Assembly: GCF_000744095.1 (NCBI RefSeq)
Contig: NZ_JQLI01000001.1
Coordinates: 2,480,001-2,544,000 of the forward strand
DNA length: 64,000 bases
Direction: 5' to 3'
Origin: Cupriavidus necator A5-1
GTDB lineage: Bacteria; Pseudomonadota; Gammaproteobacteria; Burkholderiales; Burkholderiaceae
The notes under the pieces: generated by a model
Databases searched by the model: none
What the model saw: only the letters and a program-made list of their open reading frames with translations
What the model was told of the DNA's origin: nothing
In this document: positions 60,008 to 64,000 of the stretch, one piece after another
Layout: every line of letters starts with the position of its first letter
Position numbering within the stretch: position 1 is the first letter of the stretch
Position numbers and translations under genes: made by a program

Positions 60008-61531
60008 GTGAATCCCAATCCCGTCATCCGCCTGCACGCCAACGACAACGTGCTGGTCGCGCGCAACGACCTGTCCCTGGGCCAGCAGCTCGCCGATCCC
60101 GCCGTGCGTGTGCGCGCGCAGGTGCCGGCCGGGCACAAGATCGCCGCCTGCGCGATCACGGCCGGCACGCCGGTGCGCAAGTTCGACACCGTTATCGGCG
60201 TGGCCGCGCGCGACATCGCGCCGGGCGAGCACGTGCATTCGCACAACCTGACGCTGGTCGACTTCTACCGCGACCCGGCGTTCTGCCAGGATGTGCGTCC
60301 GGTCGACTACGTGCCCGAGGCGCAGCGCGCCACCTTCAACGGCTTTGTGCGTCCCGACGGGCGTGTGGGCACGCGCAACTTCATCGGCATCCTGTCGTCG
60401 GTCAACTGCTCGTCCACCGTGATCCGGCAGATCGCCGCGCATTTCACCCCTGAGCGGCTGGCGGCCTATCCTAACGTCGACGGCGTGGTCGCGTTCGCGC
60501 AGACCAGCGGCTGCGGCATGTCGTCGCCGAGCGAGCACTTCGATGTGTTGCGCCGCACGCTGGCCGGCTATGCGCGCCATCCCAACCTGGCCGGCGTGCT
60601 GATCGTCGGCCTCGGCTGCGAGCGCAACCAGGTCGCTTCATTGGTCGAATCACAAGGGCTGGAGCCCGGGCCCGCTGTCCATACGCTGGTGATGCAGGAC
60701 ACCGGTGGCACGCGTGCCACCATCGCGGCCGGCATCCAGGCGATCGAATCGATGCTGCCGCTCGCCAACGCGGCGGTGCGCCAGCCGGTGCCGGCCAGCC
60801 ACCTGAAAATCGGCCTGGAATGCGGCGGCTCGGACGGTTTTTCCGGCATCAGCGCCAATCCCGCTCTGGGCGCGGCGATGGATCTCCTGGTGCGCCATGG
60901 CGGCACGGCGATCCTGTCGGAGACGCCGGAGATCCACGGCGTCGAGTTCATGCTCACGCGCCGCGCGGTGACGCCCGAGGTCGGCCAGAAGCTGCTGGAC
61001 CGGCTGGCCTGGTGGGAACGCTATACCGCCGGGCACAACGCACAGTTCAACGGCGTGGTCGGCCATGGCAACCAGCAGGGCGGCCTCGCCAATATCTTCG
61101 AGAAGTCGCTGGGCTCCGCGATGAAGGGCGGCACCACGCCGCTGCAGGCGGTGTACGAGTATGCCGAGCCGATCGACCAGTCTGGCTTTGTCTTCATGGA
61201 CTCGCCCGGCTACGACCCGGTGGCGGTGACCGGCCAGATCGCCAGCGGCGCCAACCTGATCTGCTTTACCACCGGCCGCGGCTCGATGTTCGGCTCCAAG
61301 CCGGCGCCGACGATCAAGCTCGCTTCCAACTCGGCGATGTTCAACCGGCTGCAAGAGGACATGGACATCAACTGCGGGCTGGTGCTCGACGGCGAGCTGA
61401 CCGTGCCGCAGATGGGCCAACGGATTTTTGAATACATCCTGCGCGCGGCATCCGGCGAGCCCACCAAGAGCGAAGCGCTCGGCCTTGGCGACAATGAGTT
61501 CGTGCCCTGGCACATGGGCATCGTCAGCTAG
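60008..61531 (+). CDS. UxaA/GarD-family sugar-acid dehydratase
   Basis: 507 residues from a GTG start. N-terminal SAF-like domain (RLHANDNVLVARNDLSLGQQ), then the main UxaA domain beginning RPDGRVGTRNFIGILSSVNCSSTV, the conserved GCGMSSPSEHFDVL, GLGCERNQV and C-terminal TTGRGSMFGSKPAPTIKLASN. The family includes altronate and galactarate dehydratases (iron-dependent, giving keto-deoxy acids). Here, beside a 2-keto-3-deoxy-acid-type aldolase, a galactarate-like substrate is the likelier guess. Follows the Bug receptor in an operon-like row. Confidence 0.88.
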   Translation: MNPNPVIRLHANDNVLVARNDLSLGQQLADPAVRVRAQVPAGHKIAACAITAGTPVRKFDTVIGVAARDIAPGEHVHSHNLTLVDFYRDPAFCQDVRPVDYVPEAQRATFNGFVRPDGRVGTRNFIGILSSVNCSSTVIRQIAAHFTPERLAAYPNVDGVVAFAQTSGCGMSSPSEHFDVLRRTLAGYARHPNLAGVLIVGLGCERNQVASLVESQGLEPGPAVHTLVMQDTGGTRATIAAGIQAIESMLPLANAAVRQPVPASHLKIGLECGGSDGFSGISANPALGAAMDLLVRHGGTAILSETPEIHGVEFMLTRRAVTPEVGQKLLDRLAWWERYTAGHNAQFNGVVGHGNQQGGLANIFEKSLGSAMKGGTTPLQAVYEYAEPIDQSGFVFMDSPGYDPVAVTGQIASGANLICFTTGRGSMFGSKPAPTIKLASNSAMFNRLQEDMDINCGLVLDGELTVPQMGQRIFEYILRAASGEPTKSEALGLGDNEFVPWHMGIVS

Positions 61532-61564
61532 TTGCCGCTCCTCACATCCTTTCTGCTTACACCG

Positions 61565-63040
61565 ATGGCCCTGTCTCTTGCCGATGCTGCGCTGCTGCGC
61601 AGCCAGAACCTTATTGACCACCAATGGCGCGATGCCGGCCTTGGCCGCCGCCTGCCGGTGACCGACCCCGCCACCGGCGAGACCTTCGCCAGCGTGGCCG
61701 ACAGCGATGCCGGCGATGCGCGTCTCGCGGTCGATGCCGCCGCGGCGGCGTTTCTGGCATGGAGCCGCCGCCCCGCACGCGAGCGCGCGCAGCTGATCAA
61801 GCGCTGGCATGCGCTGATCCTTGCGCACCAGGACGACCTGGCCCGCATCATCTCGACCGAGCAAGGCAAGCCGATGCACGAGGCACGCGGCGAGGTGCTG
61901 TACGGCGCCTCGTACGTCGAATGGTTCGCCGAAGAAGCCACCCGTATCTGCGGCGATATCGTCGCGGAGGCGGTGCCGGGCCGCAAGCTGCTGGTGCTGA
62001 AGGAGCCGGTCGGCGTGGTGGCAGCCATTACGCCGTGGAATTTCCCGCTGGCGATGATCGCCCGCAAGATCGCTCCCGCGCTGGCCGCGGGTTGCACGGT
62101 GGTGGCCAAGCCCGCGGAAGATACCCCGCTGACGGCCCTGGCGCTGGCATGGCTCGCGCAACAGGCCGGCATCCCGGCAGGCGTGCTCAACATGGTCACC
62201 GCGTCGCGCGAGCACACGCCCGGCGTGGTCGATGCCTGGCTCGCCGACAGCCGCGTGCGCAAGATCACCTTCACCGGCTCCACGCCGGTGGGCAAGCACC
62301 TGGCGCGCGAATCGGCGGCCACGCTGAAGAAGCTTTCTCTGGAACTGGGCGGCAACGCCCCGTTCATCGTCTTCGACGACGCCGACCTCGATGCCGCGGT
62401 CGACGGCCTGGTGGCCTCCAAGTTCCGCAACGGCGGCCAGACCTGCGTCTGCCCGAACCGCGTCTACGTGCATGATGCCGTGCACGACGCCTTCGTCGGG
62501 CGCCTGGCGCAGCGCGTGGGCGCGCTCCATGTCGGCCCGGCGACAGAGGAGGGCGCGCAGATCGGCCCGATGATCAACGCCCGCGCCGTCGACAAGATCG
62601 CGCGCCATGTCGAAGACGCTGTCGCCAGGGGTGCGCGCGTGGTCACCGGCGGCAAGCGCGTGCGCACCGCCGACGGCCCGCACTACTACGCGCCGACGGT
62701 GCTGGTCGACGCCACGCCGGCAATGGAGCTGTCGTGCGAGGAGACCTTTGGCCCCGTCGCGCCCATCTTCCGCTTCCGCGACGAAGCCGAAGTGATCCGC
62801 GACGCCAACGACACCCCGTTCGGCCTCGCCGCGTATTTCTACTCCAACGACATCCGCCGCATCTGGCGCGTGGCGCAGGCACTGGAAACCGGCATGGTCG
62901 GCATCAACGAGGGGGCGATTGCGGCCGAGGCGGCACCGTTCGGCGGCGTCAAGGAATCCGGCTACGGGCGCGAGGGCTCGCGCCACGGGCTGGACGATTA
63001 CATGCATACCAAGTACCTTTGCCAGGGCCAGCTTGGCTGA
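61565..63040 (+). CDS. NAD(P)-dependent semialdehyde dehydrogenase (succinate semialdehyde type)
   Basis: 491 residues. Active-site signature [16 protein letters not shown] with the glutamate, and [13 protein letters not shown] with the nucleophile cysteine, are intact; the cofactor segment [12 protein letters not shown] is present. It is closest in pattern to GabD-type succinate-semialdehyde or alpha-ketoglutaric-semialdehyde dehydrogenases. It would oxidise the semialdehyde released by the aldolase encoded next. The start at 61565 follows the family; an upstream TTG would add 11 residues. Confidence 0.92.
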   Translation: MALSLADAALLRSQNLIDHQWRDAGLGRRLPVTDPATGETFASVADSDAGDARLAVDAAAAAFLAWSRRPARERAQLIKRWHALILAHQDDLARIISTEQGKPMHEARGEVLYGASYVEWFAEEATRICGDIVAEAVPGRKLLVLKEPVGVVAAITPWNFPLAMIARKIAPALAAGCTVVAKPAEDTPLTALALAWLAQQAGIPAGVLNMVTASREHTPGVVDAWLADSRVRKITFTGSTPVGKHLARESAATLKKLSLELGGNAPFIVFDDADLDAAVDGLVASKFRNGGQTCVCPNRVYVHDAVHDAFVGRLAQRVGALHVGPATEEGAQIGPMINARAVDKIARHVEDAVARGARVVTGGKRVRTADGPHYYAPTVLVDATPAMELSCEETFGPVAPIFRFRDEAEVIRDANDTPFGLAAYFYSNDIRRIWRVAQALETGMVGINEGAIAAEAAPFGGVKESGYGREGSRHGLDDYMHTKYLCQGQLG

Positions 63041-63077
63041 CGCGCCGGGCGAGACAGCAAACCGAACAGGAACCACC

Positions 63078-63884
63078 ATGCCCGCAAACAATCCCTTCAA
63101 GGCCGCGCTGGCTGCACGCCAGCCGCAGATCGGCCTGTGGCTGTCGATGGCCACGCCGTACCTGGCGGAAGTCTCGGCCACTGCCGGTTTCGACTGGTTG
63201 CTGATCGACGGCGAACACGCCCCCAATGACCTGCAAACGACACTGCATGCCCTGCAAGTGCTGGGCTCGTACCCGTCCCAGCCCGTGGTGCGCGCCGTGT
63301 CCGGCGAGGTGCCGCTGATCAAGCAGCTGCTGGATATCGGCGCCAAGACTTTGCTGGTGCCGATGGTCGATACCGCCGAACAGGCCCGCACGCTGGTCAG
63401 CGCCACGCGCTACCCGCCGCAGGGCATCCGCGGCGTGGGCAGTGCGGTGGCGCGTGCTTCGCTGTGGAGCTCTCGCACCGACTACCTCGACGTGGCCGAC
63501 GATGAAGTCTGCGTGCTGGTGCAGGCGGAAACCGTGACGGCACTGCAGAACCTCGAAGAGATTTGTGCGGTCGATGGCATCGATGGCGTCTTCATCGGCC
63601 CGGCTGACCTGGCCGCCTCGATGGGCCATCGCGGCCGCCCGGGCGACCCGGAAGTGCAGGCGGCGATCGAAGGCGCGATGCGCACCATCATCGCCGGCGG
63701 CAAGGCCGCCGGCACGCTGACCTCCGACCCGGCGCTGGCGCGCCGCTACCTGGAACTCGGCTGCACCTTCGTGGCCACCGGTGTCGACGTGCTGATGTAC
63801 GCCAACGCCGCGCGCAAGCTCGCCGCGTCGTTCCGCGAGCAGCCCTCGGACAGCGCCGCGGACAAGCCGTCCGCCGCGTACTGA
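63078..63884 (+). CDS. HpcH/HpaI-family aldolase
   Basis: 268 residues, start AGGAACCACC-ATG. The sequence follows E. coli HpaI closely in outline: [77 protein letters not shown] and [16 protein letters not shown]. Class II metal-dependent aldolases of this type cleave 4-hydroxy-2-oxo-diacids to pyruvate plus a semialdehyde, so it may feed the dehydrogenase just upstream (succinate or tartronate semialdehyde). Confidence 0.92.
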   Translation: MPANNPFKAALAARQPQIGLWLSMATPYLAEVSATAGFDWLLIDGEHAPNDLQTTLHALQVLGSYPSQPVVRAVSGEVPLIKQLLDIGAKTLLVPMVDTAEQARTLVSATRYPPQGIRGVGSAVARASLWSSRTDYLDVADDEVCVLVQAETVTALQNLEEICAVDGIDGVFIGPADLAASMGHRGRPGDPEVQAAIEGAMRTIIAGGKAAGTLTSDPALARRYLELGCTFVATGVDVLMYANAARKLAASFREQPSDSAADKPSAAY

Positions 63885-63909
63885 CCCGCATCCCATTCAG
63901 GACCCACAC

Positions 63910-64000
63910 ATGTCCGCTGAAACCCAGACCCCCGACACCACCTTGCGCGCGATGCAGGCCATCGTCGGCGAGAACGCCTGCCGCAGCGGCGACGCCGACA
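63910..64000 (+). CDS. partial gene at window end
   Basis: Begins ATG at 63910 (MSAETQTPDTTLRAMQAIVG then ENACRSGDAD) and runs off the right edge. 26 bp after the aldolase stop, so it belongs to the same operon. The short sequence is compatible with the start of an FAD-linked oxidase such as a GlcD-type dehydrogenase, but only 30 residues are visible and the call is a guess. Confidence 0.4.
   Translation, partial: MSAETQTPDTTLRAMQAIVGENACRSGDAD

Noticed and set aside
60650..63406. Minus-strand open frame of 918 codons opposite the dehydratase and dehydrogenase genes
   Set aside because: Covers parts of three conserved plus-strand genes and has no recognisable domain.

Overview
GC-rich, gene-dense DNA whose gene families point to a Burkholderiales betaproteobacterium, most likely a Cupriavidus/Ralstonia relative. 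Many LysR regulators sit beside transporters, and there is a Bug-family (TctC) receptor, a CioAB-type bd oxidase with a DUF2474 subunit, and a phosphocholine-type phospholipase C. The abundance of regulators, transporters and catabolic genes fits a secondary chromosome or accessory-rich region; that placement is inference. No rRNA, tRNA or CRISPR array was seen.

Layout. 0-3 kb: end of a lipoprotein gene, sodC, a LysR regulator, and a degenerate alpha/beta hydrolase. 3.4-9.7 kb: a complete RND efflux operon (adaptor, pump, outer membrane factor). 9.8-13.2 kb: small housekeeping-like genes and pssA. 13.2-19.6 kb: two MFS transporters, two SDRs, a TetR and a GlxA-type regulator. 19.7-24.1 kb: a decayed mobile-element-like patch with XRE regulators (one truncated), a DUF2958 gene typical of integrative conjugative elements, a frameshifted gene and AT-rich operator DNA. 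24.2-28 kb: TetR, MFS, old yellow enzyme and a glyoxalase-fold protein, resembling the E. coli nemR-nemA-gloA electrophile-defence set, under a promoter buried in nested palindromes. 28.3-35 kb: a two-component system, AraC-like and Crp/Fnr regulators, and an acyl-CoA synthetase. 34.8-40.6 kb: small hypotheticals, an AGE-family epimerase, two hydrolases, and a 9-bp minisatellite.

40.7-44.2 kb is the most unusual part: a tandem duplication of a three-gene cassette. Each copy has an exported protein built of DPYTDGAR repeats, a 33-residue membrane peptide, and a TetR regulator with a nearly unchanged DNA-binding domain. Near-consensus promoters overlap copies of the palindrome ATCTACTAGTAGAT, and a second operator lies exactly 125 bp downstream in both copies. 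I recognise no described system here.

44.2-49.6 kb: hydrolase, M14 peptidase, LysR, Tat-exported phospholipase C and a small lipoprotein. 49.8-54 kb: an IS66-family element with 25-bp-class inverted repeats and a perfect 8-bp target duplication (CTTATAGG), inserted just upstream of an IS607-type element. That element's tnpB is frameshifted, lacks the usual RuvC-II glutamate, and ends in a run of tetraloop hairpins that could be its guide-RNA scaffold. 54-56.6 kb: bd-type oxidase genes. 57-64 kb: a TSUP transporter, then a LysR-controlled catabolic cluster (Bug receptor, UxaA/GarD-family dehydratase, semialdehyde dehydrogenase, HpaI-type aldolase, start of another gene) for sugar-diacid or related dicarboxylate breakdown.
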